A stretch of DNA of 64,000 nucleotides from Desulfacinum sp. (GCA_014359885.1 JACIYN010000016.1:103073-167072); one strand, 5' to 3'. Positions 1-9,150 are shown, counted from the stretch's first letter. The notes: generated from the letters alone by a model not told the origin. A program made the numbers and translations.

Positions 1-1218
1 CTTTCCACCAGCCTGGGCCTGGGGGCCATGACCCATCCGCTTTCGGACATCGCCCAGGCCAAGAGCCTTCTGGTGCTGGGGTCCAACACCCTGGAAAAGC
101 ATGCCATCGCGGCCCTTCGCGCCCGAAAGGCGGTTCGGGAAGGGGCGGTGATGATCGTGGCCCATCCCGACCAGGTGGCGCTCACCAAGAACGCCGAGCG
201 GCATCTGGCCATCCGGCCGGGGTCGGAAAGTGCTCTCGTGTGCGGCTTCCTCAAGGTCATCCTGGAAGAAAAGCTTTACGACGAAGGGTTCGTGGAAGCC
301 AACACCCAGGATTTCGACAAGCTCCAGAGGAGCCTGGAAAAGATCTCCCTGGCCGGTGTGGCGGAAAAGACGGGCCTTTCCGAGGACGTCCTTCGGGAGG
401 CCGCGCGGCTCTACGCCTCCAGGAAGCCCGCCTGCCTCATCTATGGCGCGGACAGGGCCGGGGAACCCGCCGACGAGACCTTCTATCGCATGTGTGTGGC
501 CCTGCAGGCCCTGCTGGGATCCGTGGCACTTCCGGGGGGCGGCGTGATGGCCATGGGCGTCGGCGGCAACGGCCTGGGAGCCGTCCAGTTCGGCGCCTGC
601 CCCAAGTACCTGCCCGGCTTCCGGCCGGCCACCCAGGCGGCCTCCCGGAAGGTGGCCTCCAACCTGTGGGGCGTGGAAGTGCCCGGAGATCCGGGCCTCT
701 CCTGGCCCGATCTGTTCGAGGCCATGGACAAGGGCCAGATCAAGGCCCTCTACCTGGTGGGGCTGGACCCCTTCGGCCTGGGGCTCCCGGAAAGAAAGGT
801 GGAATCGGCTCTCGCCAAACTGCAGCTTCTGATCGTTCAGGATGCGGCCAAGACCCGGGCGGCCGGTTTCGCCCACGTGGTCCTGCCGGGAGCGGCCTAC
901 CTGGAAAAGGAGGGAACGGCCGTCAACTGCGAGCGGCGGATCCAGAGACTTTTGCCCGTCATGGAGCCTCCGGGGCAGGCCCGTGCGGATTTCCATCTCA
1001 TCAATGGTCTTCTCAGGCGCCTCAATGAAAATCTGGCCCTTGAGGGACCGGCGGCCGCCTTCGCGGAAGCCGCCCAGCTCGTGAAGGAACTGGGGGCCGC
1101 CTCCTATGAAACCGTGGAGGGCTTGTGCTGGCCCATCGGAGAGGGTGGCACGGGGACGGAGCGGCTCTTGCTGGACGGCAAGGAAAAACCGGTCAAGTTC
1201 TACGCCGCCCGCCTCTAG
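1..1218 (+). CDS. Molybdopterin-dependent oxidoreductase (NuoG/formate dehydrogenase alpha-like), C-terminal part
   Basis: The frame is open at the window's left edge and ends at a TAG at 1216, so only the C-terminal ~405 residues are seen. The segment TSLGLGAMTHPLSD near the edge is the typical molybdopterin-binding stretch of NuoG and formate dehydrogenase large subunits, and the later FAHVVLPGAAYLEKEGT motif followed by a two-Arg segment (ERRIQR) is the conserved end of the same family. The Fe-S and catalytic Cys/Sec part lies upstream of the window, so substrate cannot be decided: NADH dehydrogenase subunit G, formate dehydrogenase and related hydrogenase-linked subunits remain possible. 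Family assignment is confident; the precise role is not. Confidence 0.85.
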   Translation, partial: LSTSLGLGAMTHPLSDIAQAKSLLVLGSNTLEKHAIAALRARKAVREGAVMIVAHPDQVALTKNAERHLAIRPGSESALVCGFLKVILEEKLYDEGFVEANTQDFDKLQRSLEKISLAGVAEKTGLSEDVLREAARLYASRKPACLIYGADRAGEPADETFYRMCVALQALLGSVALPGGGVMAMGVGGNGLGAVQFGACPKYLPGFRPATQAASRKVASNLWGVEVPGDPGLSWPDLFEAMDKGQIKALYLVGLDPFGLGLPERKVESALAKLQLLIVQDAAKTRAAGFAHVVLPGAAYLEKEGTAVNCERRIQRLLPVMEPPGQARADFHLINGLLRRLNENLALEGPAAAFAEAAQLVKELGAASYETVEGLCWPIGEGGTGTERLLLDGKEKPVKFYAARL

Positions 1219-1375
1219 GAACCTCTTCGAGGGGGCCTTTTACTCCCTTTCCGGATTGCTTCCCGCTGTTTCCGATTGGCGTAGGGGCGGTTCGCGAACC
1301 GCCCCTGTTCTATCCCACCATGGGCGTCATAAAAAGCCGACGATTTTCCAACTGTTTCTGCTCAAAGCTTATTGC
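1219..1375. repeat. Convergent intergenic gap with GTAGGGGCGG palindrome
   Basis: Between two convergent genes lies a perfect-looking inverted repeat near 1280-1311 (GTAGGGGCGGTTCGCGAACC and its mirror). Related TAGGGGCG palindromes occur in several other gaps of this window (about 19943, 30834, 33093, 37926, 45834). It could serve as a bidirectional transcription barrier, but there is no clear T-run, so it is listed as a repeat. Confidence 0.5.
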
Positions 1376-2638
1376 TTAGAGTTCCATGCGCACCACCTGG
1401 TCCGGGAAGGTGTCGAAGGGAACGACGAACTGAACCCGCTGGTTGGGGTGGACCCTGTCCACGGGGCGGCCATCGGGATCGTGCATCTCCCTTATCTCAA
1501 AGAATCTATTGGATCCGTCGGGGAACAAGAATTCCAGTCGGACGCCCCGAACCAGGGGGCTCCGGGCTTCCAGAAGAACAGGCAGCCGATCCCTGAGGCC
1601 GTGTGCGGGATGGTCCCGGTGGGTTGCGGGATGGCGCCGTACGATGCCCGCCAGGGTGTGGGTGCGCCGGTAGGCGGTGTGGTGCGCCACGTCGGCACGG
1701 TCGAAGGAGGATTCGGGAAACATGAGTCCGTAGGTGTAGGGCCGGTGGCTCACCCGGCGAAGCTCCTCCATCCAGGTGGAATCCAACTGGAAGGCTTCCG
1801 GATCTTGGAAAAACCGGTCGATGGCCAGCCGATAGGCCCGAACCACCGTGGCCACGTAGTGGGCGCCCTTCATGCGCCCTTCGATCTTCAGGGCATCCAC
1901 ACCCAGGCGGAGCACTTCCGGCAGCCTGGGAAGCAGGCACAGATCGCGGGAATTGAAGATGTAGGTTCCCCGGCCGTCCTCCTCTACGGGAAAGTATTCT
2001 CCCGGCCTTTTCTCCTCCATCAAGTGGTAGCGCCATCGACACGGCTGGGTGCACAGGCCCCGGTTGGCTCCGCGCCGGTTGAGAAAGGCGCTCAAAAGGC
2101 ATCTGCCGGAATAGGACACGCACAGGGCGCCATGAACGAAGAGTTCCAGATCCACGTCCACCGCTTTTCGAACGGCGAGAATCTCTTCCCAGCTGAGCTC
2201 GCGGGCCAGGTTGATGCGACGGATGCCGTTTCGGGCCCAGAATCGGGCGCTGGCGGCATTGGTGGTGTTGGCCTGGGTACTCAGGTGCAGGGGTATATGG
2301 GGAGCCACCCGCCGGGCCAGGTCCACCACGCCGGGATCGCTCACGATGAGTCCGTCCACGCCGATTTCCGCCGCGTAGGAAAGGGCCTCTTCCAGGCCCG
2401 GAAGTTCCGGCGGATGGGGAAAGACGTTGAGGGCCCAATAGAGCTTCTTTCCCCAGCGGCGGGCCAGATGGGCGGCCAGAGCCAGCTCTTCGTCGTCCAG
2501 GTTGCCCGCCTGGGCCCGGAGGCTGAACCGGGTGCCTCCCACGTACACCGCATCGGCGCCGTAGAGGAAGGCGATGCGCACCTTTTCCAAGGTGCCTCCG
2601 GGGGCCAGGAGTTCCGGTTTTTTCGCGGGTGCGCCCAT
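1376..2638 (-). CDS. Peptidase family U32 protein (TrhP/RlhA/YegQ-like)
   Basis: A 420-residue protein beginning MGAPAKKPELLAPGG, the usual U32 N-terminus, followed by ADAVYVGGTRFSLRA and the later GVDALKIEGRMKGAHYVA signature. Family members act in tRNA or rRNA hydroxylation (TrhP, RlhA) or are annotated as collagenase-like proteases; which applies here cannot be seen. ATG at 2638 is chosen because GGAGG lies 4 bases upstream; the frame can be extended 13 codons to a TTG at 2677 but that overlaps the likely dprA promoter. It runs convergent to the oxidoreductase gene and divergent from dprA. Confidence 0.9.
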   Translation of the reverse strand: MGAPAKKPELLAPGGTLEKVRIAFLYGADAVYVGGTRFSLRAQAGNLDDEELALAAHLARRWGKKLYWALNVFPHPPELPGLEEALSYAAEIGVDGLIVSDPGVVDLARRVAPHIPLHLSTQANTTNAASARFWARNGIRRINLARELSWEEILAVRKAVDVDLELFVHGALCVSYSGRCLLSAFLNRRGANRGLCTQPCRWRYHLMEEKRPGEYFPVEEDGRGTYIFNSRDLCLLPRLPEVLRLGVDALKIEGRMKGAHYVATVVRAYRLAIDRFFQDPEAFQLDSTWMEELRRVSHRPYTYGLMFPESSFDRADVAHHTAYRRTHTLAGIVRRHPATHRDHPAHGLRDRLPVLLEARSPLVRGVRLEFLFPDGSNRFFEIREMHDPDGRPVDRVHPNQRVQFVVPFDTFPDQVVRMEL

Positions 2639-2670
2639 CGATCCTCCGTGCCAAGCCTCGGCGTCCGGAT

Positions 2671-2697
2671 TTGACAAATGCTCGAGCGGGCTATAAC
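2671..2697 (+). promoter_or_regulatory. Candidate sigma-70 promoter of dprA
   Basis: TTGACA at 2671-2676 and TATAAC at 2692-2697 with a 15-base spacer, 37 bases before the GTG start of dprA. The spacer is shorter than the 17-base optimum, so strength is uncertain. Confidence 0.5.
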
Positions 2698-2733
2698 TAA
2701 CACTGCCATCGGGAACGGATCAAGGAAGCCTTC

Positions 2734-3873
2734 GTGACGAGAACCGAACTGGACGAAAAGACCAGAGCCTGGCTCACCCTGAGGCTCACGCCCGGATTGG
2801 GGGCCCGTTCCATGCTCCGGCTTCTGGAGCGCTACGGATCCCCGGAGGAGGTGGTGCGCGCCGGAGGCCGGGATCTGGAAACGGTGCCGGGGCTTCGGCG
2901 CGAGGCGAAAGAGGCCTTGAGTCGAAAGCGCACCCTGAGGCCCGTGGAGGAGGAATGGGAGGCGCTGCGGCGCCGAGGGTGGGGGATCGTCTGCCTGGGT
3001 GATGACGACTACCCGGAAAACCTCAAGACCATACCCGACCCTCCTCCGGTTCTCTATGTGACCGGAGCGCCGGAGCCCAAGGACCTGGTGGCGGTGGCGG
3101 TGGTGGGATCCCGGTTTGCCTCGCCCATGGGGCTCCTTTTCACGGAAAGACTCTGCGCGGACTTGGGGCGGCGGGGTGTGACCGTGGTGAGCGGCTTCGC
3201 CATGGGAATCGACAGCGCGGCCCATCGAGGAGCCCTCAAGGCGGGGGGGCGCACCATCGCCGTCCTGGGGTGCGGGCTGGATGTGGTCTATCCCAAACCG
3301 AACCGGGATCTTCGCCGAAGGATCGCCGAAGCGGGCCTCCTGGTCAGCGAGTTTCCTCTGGGTACGCCGCCGCTGGCCGGCCATTTTCCCATGCGAAACC
3401 GGATCATCAGTGGCCTCTCGCTGGGCGTGGTGGTGGTGGAGGCGGCCGACCGCAGTGGGTCGCTCATCACGGCCCGGCTCGCCCTGGAACAGGGCCGGGA
3501 GGTGTTCGCTGTGCCGGGGCTGGCGCGGCATTTCCGGAGTTCCGGACCGCACCGGCTTCTGCGCCAGGGGGCCAAGCTGGTGGAATCGGCGGAAGACATC
3601 CTGGAAGAGATCGCACCCATGGTTCGGCCCAGCTGGTCCGTGCCGGACGTGGCGGCCGGGACGGCGGCGGGGGAAGGCCGGGACGACGGCGAGTCGAATC
3701 TGTCCGAGGAACACCAACGCATCCTCGGCGTTCTTTCCGGGGAGCCGTGCCATGTGGACCGGATCTGCCGGGAAAGCTCTCTCGGCGCGGCCCAAACCAT
3801 GGCACTTCTTTTGGATTTGGAGATGAAAGGCCTTGTGCGGCAACTGCCCGGCAAGTATTTTGTGCGCCTTTAA
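2734..3873 (+). CDS. dprA: DNA-processing protein DprA/Smf
   Basis: A 379-residue protein. DprA binds incoming single-stranded DNA and loads RecA during transformation; in many non-competent bacteria it is simply conserved. The N-terminal ~60 residues look like the helix-hairpin-helix/SAM-like region (LTPGLGARSMLRLLERYG), residues ~70-290 are the Rossmann-like DprA domain with VAVVGSRFASPMG, VVSGFAMGIDSAAH and the GSLITARLALEQGREVFAVPG signature, and the last ~60 residues (HVDRICRESSLGAAQTMALLLDLEMKGLV) form the winged-helix domain. Start is GTG. topA follows 66 bases downstream on the same strand, a common neighbour. A ComF-like gene (33250) and a ComEA-like gene (60445) occur elsewhere in the window. 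Confidence 0.95.
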   Translation: MTRTELDEKTRAWLTLRLTPGLGARSMLRLLERYGSPEEVVRAGGRDLETVPGLRREAKEALSRKRTLRPVEEEWEALRRRGWGIVCLGDDDYPENLKTIPDPPPVLYVTGAPEPKDLVAVAVVGSRFASPMGLLFTERLCADLGRRGVTVVSGFAMGIDSAAHRGALKAGGRTIAVLGCGLDVVYPKPNRDLRRRIAEAGLLVSEFPLGTPPLAGHFPMRNRIISGLSLGVVVVEAADRSGSLITARLALEQGREVFAVPGLARHFRSSGPHRLLRQGAKLVESAEDILEEIAPMVRPSWSVPDVAAGTAAGEGRDDGESNLSEEHQRILGVLSGEPCHVDRICRESSLGAAQTMALLLDLEMKGLVRQLPGKYFVRL

Positions 3874-3939
3874 TTGGTTTTAAGAAAACGGCCGACCGTG
3901 CCGAAAAGAGTACTGAGAGATGAACTGATCGGGGGATGA

Positions 3940-6264
3940 ATGGCCAAGTCACTGCTGATCGTGGAAAGTCCCACCAAGGCGAGAACACTCAACCGGTACC
4001 TGGGCAAGGATTTCATCGTCAAGGCGTCCGTGGGGCATGTGAAGGACCTGCCGAAGACCAAGCTCGGCATCGACGTGGAAAACCGGTTCAAGCCCGAATA
4101 CCAGGTGATTCGGGGCAAGAAAAAGGTGCTGAAGGAATTGAGCGATGCGGCGGCCAAGGCGGATGCCATCTACCTGGGGCCCGACCCGGACCGGGAGGGA
4201 GAGGCCATCGCCTGGCACATTGCGGAGGAGCTCAAGGCCAACGGCAAGCCGGTTCACCGCGTCCTTTTCTATGAACTGACCCACAAGGCCATCAAGGAGG
4301 CCTTGCAGCGCCCTGGGCAACTGAACCGGAACCTCTACGATGCCCAGCAGGCCCGCCGGATCCTGGATCGCCTGGTGGGTTATCTCATTTCACCGCTTCT
4401 GTGGGAAAAGGTGCGGCGGGGTTTGAGCGCCGGCCGCGTTCAGTCGGTGGCCCTGCGGCTGGTGTGCGAACGGGAACGAGAGATCCAGCGCTTCGAGCCC
4501 CAGGAGTACTGGTCCATCACGGCCCGTCTGGCCAAGCGGCCCGCCGAGGAAGCCGGCGGGGGGGATCAGGATTTCCTGGCCAAGCTGTGGCGGTGCGGGA
4601 AGAAGAAGGCGGAGATCTCCAACGAGGAAGAGGCTTCAGCCATCGTTCAGGCGGTGCAGGGTCGGATCTTTCGCGTTCAGAAGGTCGAAAAGAAACGCCG
4701 GCAACGCAAGGCGCCGCCTCCCTTCATCACCAGCACCCTGCAGCAGGAGGCCGCCCGCAAACTTCGCTTTCCCGCCAAGAAGACCATGCGGGTGGCTCAA
4801 AGGCTCTACGAGGGCGTGGAGTTGGGAGATGAGGGGGCGGTGGGCCTCATCACCTACATGCGTACGGACTCCACCCGCCTGGCCGATGAAGCGGTCCAGG
4901 CGGTCCGCCGGCACATCCAGGAGACCTACGGCAAGGAGTATCTGCCGGGGCGGCCCGCGGTCTACAAGACCAAGTCGGCGGCCCAGGACGCCCACGAGGC
5001 CATACGGCCCACGGACGTTTTCCGGACTCCGGAATCGGTCAAAGACTATTTGGGGCGGGACGAACTGGCCCTCTATACCCTCATATGGAAGCGGTTCGTG
5101 GCCTGCCAGATGGCGCCGGCCCGCATCTTCCAGACGTCCGTGGACATCGGGGCCCTGCCGCAGGGTCGGAACGGGGAGGGGGGCTCTTCGGCGGCGTCCG
5201 GCATGGACTACATCTTTCGGGCCGCGGGGTCCGTCATTGAATTTCCGGGCTTCATGGTGCTCTACACCGAAAGCACGGACGAAGGGGACAAGGGGGAGGA
5301 GGACGAGGAAGCCCAGAGCCGGCTGCCCGATCTCCGGGAAGGGGAGGTGGTGGATCTCAAGAAGCTCATCCCCAAGCAGCACTTCACCCAGCCTCCGCCC
5401 CGCTATACGGAAGCCAGCCTGATCCGCGAACTGGAGGAGAAGGGGATCGGCAGGCCCAGTACCTACGCCACCATCGTTTCCACCATCGTGGACCGGGAGT
5501 ACGTGAAACAGAACCGCCGGCAGCTGACTCCCACGGAACTGGGGTTCATCATCAACGACCTGCTGGTGCAGCATTTCCCGGACATCGTGGACGTGGAATT
5601 CACGGCCAGGATGGAAAGGAGCCTGGATGAGGTGGAGCAGGGCGCCTCGCCCTACATCCGGGTGCTGGAGGAGTTCTACAGCCGCTTTCAAGAGACCCTC
5701 ACGGAAGCCCAAAGGGATATGCTTAACCTCCGGGTGGCCGGGCTGCCCACGGGGCTGTCGTGCCCCCAATGCGGAAAACCGCTCCACATCCGTTTCAGCC
5801 GCAACGGCCCCTTTTTGGCCTGCACGGGTTACCCGGACTGTACCTTCTCCTCCAACTACGAAAGGGACGAGAAGGGGGCCATCCGGCTGGTGGAGCAGGA
5901 AACCACCACGGAACTCTGCGAAAAGTGCGGCAGTCCCATGGTGGTCAAACAGGGGCGTTTCGGGGAATTCCTGGCGTGCAGCGCCTATCCCAAGTGCAGG
6001 AACACCAAACCCATCGGCATGGGCATCGCCTGCCCCCGGGAAGGGTGCGACGGGGAGCTGGTGGAGCGATTCAGCAAGCGGGGCCGGAAATTCTACGGGT
6101 GCAACCGCTATCCGGACTGTGATCTTGTACTGTGGAACCGACCGGTCGCCATCACCTGCGCCCAATGCGGATCCCCGGCCATGGTGGAACGGGTGAGCAA
6201 GAAGGGCGACAGGACCTACACGTGCGCCCGGCCGGGATGCGGATACAAGTTCAGCGATACCTGA
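3940..6264 (+). CDS. topA: DNA topoisomerase I (type IA)
   Basis: A 774-residue enzyme that relaxes negative supercoils. The Toprim domain is at the N-terminus (LLIVESPTKARTLNRYLG; acidic DPDREGEAIAWH at ~residues 84-95). The catalytic tyrosine lies in GLITYMRTDSTRL (~residue 305). The C-terminal ~180 residues carry several topoisomerase zinc ribbons with CxxC pairs (CPQCGKPL, CEKCGSPM, CPREGC, CAQCGSPA). Length and order match bacterial TopA. The start ATG follows GGGGGATGA. It is downstream of dprA and upstream of the prepilin peptidase gene, all on the plus strand. Confidence 0.97.
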   Translation: MAKSLLIVESPTKARTLNRYLGKDFIVKASVGHVKDLPKTKLGIDVENRFKPEYQVIRGKKKVLKELSDAAAKADAIYLGPDPDREGEAIAWHIAEELKANGKPVHRVLFYELTHKAIKEALQRPGQLNRNLYDAQQARRILDRLVGYLISPLLWEKVRRGLSAGRVQSVALRLVCEREREIQRFEPQEYWSITARLAKRPAEEAGGGDQDFLAKLWRCGKKKAEISNEEEASAIVQAVQGRIFRVQKVEKKRRQRKAPPPFITSTLQQEAARKLRFPAKKTMRVAQRLYEGVELGDEGAVGLITYMRTDSTRLADEAVQAVRRHIQETYGKEYLPGRPAVYKTKSAAQDAHEAIRPTDVFRTPESVKDYLGRDELALYTLIWKRFVACQMAPARIFQTSVDIGALPQGRNGEGGSSAASGMDYIFRAAGSVIEFPGFMVLYTESTDEGDKGEEDEEAQSRLPDLREGEVVDLKKLIPKQHFTQPPPRYTEASLIRELEEKGIGRPSTYATIVSTIVDREYVKQNRRQLTPTELGFIINDLLVQHFPDIVDVEFTARMERSLDEVEQGASPYIRVLEEFYSRFQETLTEAQRDMLNLRVAGLPTGLSCPQCGKPLHIRFSRNGPFLACTGYPDCTFSSNYERDEKGAIRLVEQETTTELCEKCGSPMVVKQGRFGEFLACSAYPKCRNTKPIGMGIACPREGCDGELVERFSKRGRKFYGCNRYPDCDLVLWNRPVAITCAQCGSPAMVERVSKKGDRTYTCARPGCGYKFSDT

Positions 6265-6284
6265 CAAGGGGCGTTGCGGGAACG

Positions 6285-7073
6285 ATGGATCACGGGAGTA
6301 TGGAGCCCATTTTCCGTTTCTTCTTTTTCGCTCTGGGGTGCTGCCTGGGGAGTTTTTTCAACGTGGTGATCCACAGGCTGCCCCGGGGAGAGTCCATCGT
6401 GTCGCCGGGATCCCGGTGCCCTTCCTGCGGATCGGGCATCGCCTGGTACGACAACATCCCGCTCTTGAGCTACCTGCTGCTCCGGGGGCGGTGCCGACAC
6501 TGCAACGCGCGCATCTCGCTGCGATACCCGCTGGTGGAGCTGCTCACAGGCGTCCTGGTGTTTCTGCTCTACCGGCAATTCGGCCTGGGGGTTTCCTTTT
6601 TCGTCTTCTTTGTCTTTGCGGCCCTGCTGGTTCTCATCGCCTTCATCGACCTGGATACCTATCTCATTCCGGACGTCTTGTCCCTTTCCGGGCTGACAGT
6701 GGGGCTGGCCGCGTCCTTCGTGGGAAGCCACATCACCTGGATCGATTCGGTGATGGGAGTGCTCCTGGGAGGCGGCCTTTTCTACGCCGTGGCCTGGGCC
6801 TACCAGGTGCTCCGGAAACAGGACGGCTTGGGCGGCGGGGATATCAAACTGCTCGCCATGATCGGGGCCTTTACAGGCTGGCAGGGGGTTCTATTCACCA
6901 TTTTCCTATCTTCCGTGGTGGGGACGGTGGTCGGCCTGGCGGTGATGCTCCGTCGGGGCCAGGGAATGGCCGCACGCATCCCCTTCGGGCCCTTCCTGTC
7001 CCTGGCGGCCCTCTGTTATCTTTTCTGGGGTAAGACTTGGGTTCGATGGTATTTCGGCCTCTTGTCCGGGTAA
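6285..7073 (+). CDS. pilD: Prepilin peptidase (type IV prepilin leader peptidase/methyltransferase)
   Basis: A 262-residue inner-membrane aspartyl protease that cleaves and N-methylates type IV pilin-like precursors. N-terminal GCCLGSFFNVVIHRLPRGES, the cytoplasmic zinc motif CPSC...CRHC (about residues 45-80), the catalytic aspartates in IDLDTYLIPD and GGGDIKLL, and about eight hydrophobic segments are all visible. The open frame runs back into topA, but ATG 6285 (or 6300) gives the normal N-terminus. No pilin genes are in the window, so its substrates are elsewhere. Confidence 0.93.
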   Translation: MDHGSMEPIFRFFFFALGCCLGSFFNVVIHRLPRGESIVSPGSRCPSCGSGIAWYDNIPLLSYLLLRGRCRHCNARISLRYPLVELLTGVLVFLLYRQFGLGVSFFVFFVFAALLVLIAFIDLDTYLIPDVLSLSGLTVGLAASFVGSHITWIDSVMGVLLGGGLFYAVAWAYQVLRKQDGLGGGDIKLLAMIGAFTGWQGVLFTIFLSSVVGTVVGLAVMLRRGQGMAARIPFGPFLSLAALCYLFWGKTWVRWYFGLLSG

Positions 7074-7141
7074 TCTCCCCGTTTCCCTCCGGAAGAGGGA
7101 GATGGGCCGGCTGCAGCCGACAGACAACAGGCCGCGGCGAA

Positions 7142-7245
7142 CGGATCACGGATTAAGGATTAAGGATTAAGGATTAAGGATTAAGGATTAAGGATTACGG
7201 ACCACGGATCACGGATTACGGATCACGGATTACGGACACACGGAC
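7142..7245. repeat. 7-bp tandem array (GATTAAG / ATTACGG type)
   Basis: Between pilD and rsmE, a run of GGATTAA heptamers (about 7150-7192) passes into imperfect GGATTACGGATCACG units up to about 7240, then two ACGGACAC units just ahead of rsmE. The unit length of 7 is the same as in the arrays at 34762, 35213 and 39797. The array ends about 15 bases before the rsmE start, so copy number could alter the 5' leader. Confidence 0.9.
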
Positions 7246-7256
7246 ACACGGACCCG

Positions 7257-8027
7257 ATGACGCGCAGAAGGTTCTTTCAAGAGGATCTGAAAGAAGGCCA
7301 GGACGAGATTCTTCTGGACGAGAAGACGTCCCACCACCTTCTGCGCGTGCTGCGGATGGGCCCCGGCGCCCGGGTTGAGGTCTGCAATGGTCGGGGCTTG
7401 TCCGCAACCACCCGCATCCAGGAGTGCCGCGGCGGACAGGCCGTGGTTGTCCCCGAGAGCTGGCACGTCACGGATCCGCCCCCGCTGGGCATCTGCCTGG
7501 CCGTGCCTCTGGCCAAGTCCGACCGGATGGATGCGGTGGTCCGGCAGGCGGTGGAACTGGGGGTGACCCGCCTTCTGTGCTTCCGTGCTCGACGGAGCCA
7601 ATACGCCCTGGAGGGAGAACGGAAGGAGAAAAGGATTTCGCGCTATATCAAGATCGCTCGGGAAGCCCTGTGCCAGTGCGGAAGGGCGTGGCTGCCGGAC
7701 CTGGATGTGGTGGATTCGCCTCGGCACTTGCTGGAGGCCGTCGGTCGGCAAGGTGCCCCTGAATTCTTGGGATTGCTGGCTTTCGAGGCACAACCCCGCC
7801 GGAGCCTTCTTTCGGTATGGCGGGCCCATCCCATGGCGCGACACCTGGTCTGTGCGGTGGGGCCGGAAGGGGGATGGGAGCCCGGGGAGGTGGCCATGTT
7901 TCGAGATCGAGGATTCATCCCGGTGTCCCTCGGGCCGCACATCCTGAGATTCGAGACGGCGTGCGTTGCCATGGCTGCCGGCGTGCAGCTGCTCTGGGGC
8001 GAGCAGAGCCATACCATGAACCCGTAA
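7257..8027 (+). CDS. rsmE: 16S rRNA m3U1498 methyltransferase RsmE
   Basis: A 256-residue SPOUT methyltransferase. N-terminal PUA-like part (TRRRFFQEDL, HHLLRVLRMGPGARVEV), then the trefoil-knot SAM site AVGPEGGWEPGE and LGPHILRFETACVA near the C-terminus, all diagnostic of RsmE, which methylates N3 of U1498 in the 30S subunit. In most relatives the last motif reads LRTETA; here the T is F. The start has no obvious Shine-Dalgarno because the upstream heptamer array abuts it. Followed 16 bases later by an acidic protein gene. Confidence 0.93.
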   Translation: MTRRRFFQEDLKEGQDEILLDEKTSHHLLRVLRMGPGARVEVCNGRGLSATTRIQECRGGQAVVVPESWHVTDPPPLGICLAVPLAKSDRMDAVVRQAVELGVTRLLCFRARRSQYALEGERKEKRISRYIKIAREALCQCGRAWLPDLDVVDSPRHLLEAVGRQGAPEFLGLLAFEAQPRRSLLSVWRAHPMARHLVCAVGPEGGWEPGEVAMFRDRGFIPVSLGPHILRFETACVAMAAGVQLLWGEQSHTMNP

Positions 8028-8043
8028 AGACGAGGATAGGGCC

Positions 8044-8958
8044 ATGAGATGCAGCAAGTGCGGCTTTGTGAGCTTTGATTATCTGGATGCTTGCAAGAAG
8101 TGTGGAACGGATCTCGGCGCCGTGCGCCGGGAACTCAATCTGTTCGATTTTCGCCCGGAAGTGCCGGCGTTCGTGGCCAAGGCCATCGAGGCCCTGACCA
8201 GTCCCTATGTTCCTCAGCCCGAGGAGGCCCTGTCCGACGAAGCCCAGGAGATTTCCCTGGACGTGATCGACGAGATCGACCTGGCGGCCCAAGCTTCGGA
8301 GACCGACGGGGAACTGACGCTGGAGTTGCTGGACGAAGAGGAGCAGGAGGAGGTGGTTCTGCCCGAACCAGAGGGCGACGCCGCTCCGGAAGTCCCGCTG
8401 GGAGCCGCTGACGGGGATGAGCTGGTTCTGGACCTGGGAGCCCTGGAGGAAGCGGATGGGCAGGACACGGCGGCTTCCTTTTCCGAGAACGAGTTGAGTC
8501 TGGGCATCGAACCGGTGGGGGAAGCCGAAGAGGAAGGCGAGGTGGTCTATGAATTGGACGATGAAGACCAACTGGCCGAGGAGAGCCTGGACAAGCTTCG
8601 CCGGGAGCTGGAGTCGGCGGAGGAGCTGATGGATCGGATCGAGGGGCCTGACGAGCCGGAGGAAGGCGAAGACACGGTGGTGGTCTTGGAGCAGGACGAT
8701 CAAGGGGTGGCCGTTCAGGAATTCGTGTTGGAAAGTGTGGATGAACAGAGGGCTCCGGAAGAAGACGGTGCGCCTCTGGAACTGGATCTGGGAGAGTTTG
8801 ACGAAATCTCCGAGGACGAGACCCTGGACGACGATGAGGCCGAACAGAGCAGTGCCTCCGGTCAGGTGGAGATTTTGCCGGAAGAGGCGGGGCTCATCCT
8901 GGAGCTGGAAGATGGTCTGATCCTGGAGCCGGACGAGGATGAAGAGGAGGAGAAGTAG
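8044..8958 (+). CDS. Acidic zinc-ribbon protein of unknown function
   Basis: A 304-residue protein. The N-terminus MRCSKCGFVSFDYLDACKKCG holds two CxxC pairs that should bind one zinc. Residues ~30-60 (NLFDFRPEVPAFVAKAIEAL) look structured; the remaining ~240 residues are extremely rich in Glu and Asp with few hydrophobics and should be largely disordered. No membrane segment or signal peptide. It sits 16 bases after rsmE, probably co-transcribed, and ends just before the tRNA-Phe promoter. I do not recognise a characterised family. Confidence 0.75.
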   Translation: MRCSKCGFVSFDYLDACKKCGTDLGAVRRELNLFDFRPEVPAFVAKAIEALTSPYVPQPEEALSDEAQEISLDVIDEIDLAAQASETDGELTLELLDEEEQEEVVLPEPEGDAAPEVPLGAADGDELVLDLGALEEADGQDTAASFSENELSLGIEPVGEAEEEGEVVYELDDEDQLAEESLDKLRRELESAEELMDRIEGPDEPEEGEDTVVVLEQDDQGVAVQEFVLESVDEQRAPEEDGAPLELDLGEFDEISEDETLDDDEAEQSSASGQVEILPEEAGLILELEDGLILEPDEDEEEEK

Positions 8959-8987
8959 TGGCTCGGGAGCCCTTTCCCATAAAGTGC

Positions 8988-9015
8988 TTGACAACTTCAC
9001 GGGCGATCCTGTAAT
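8988..9015 (+). promoter_or_regulatory. Promoter of tRNA-Phe
   Basis: TTGACA (8988-8993), 16-base spacer, TGTAAT (9010-9015); transcription would begin about 7-10 bases before the tRNA. Confidence 0.8.
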
Positions 9016-9030
9016 TTCGCCCTCGGTTTC

Positions 9031-9106
9031 GGCGAGGTAGCTCAGTCGGTAGAGCAGTGGACTGAAAATCCTCGTGTCCCCAGTTCGATTCTGGGCCTCG
9101 CCACCA
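9031..9106 (+). tRNA. tRNA-Phe (GAA)
   Basis: A 76-base cloverleaf with acceptor GGCGAGG/CCTCGCC, encoded CCA end, D arm TAGCTCAGTCGGTAGAGCA, anticodon loop CTGAAAA (GAA) and T arm CAGTTCGATTCTG. The anticodon stem GTGGA/TCCTC contains a U-U opposition at positions 28-42. Its own promoter and terminator flank it. Confidence 0.97.
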
Positions 9107-9150
9107 TGAGCCATCATCCATTTTTTGGGGGCCACCCCCCCAAGCTTCAG

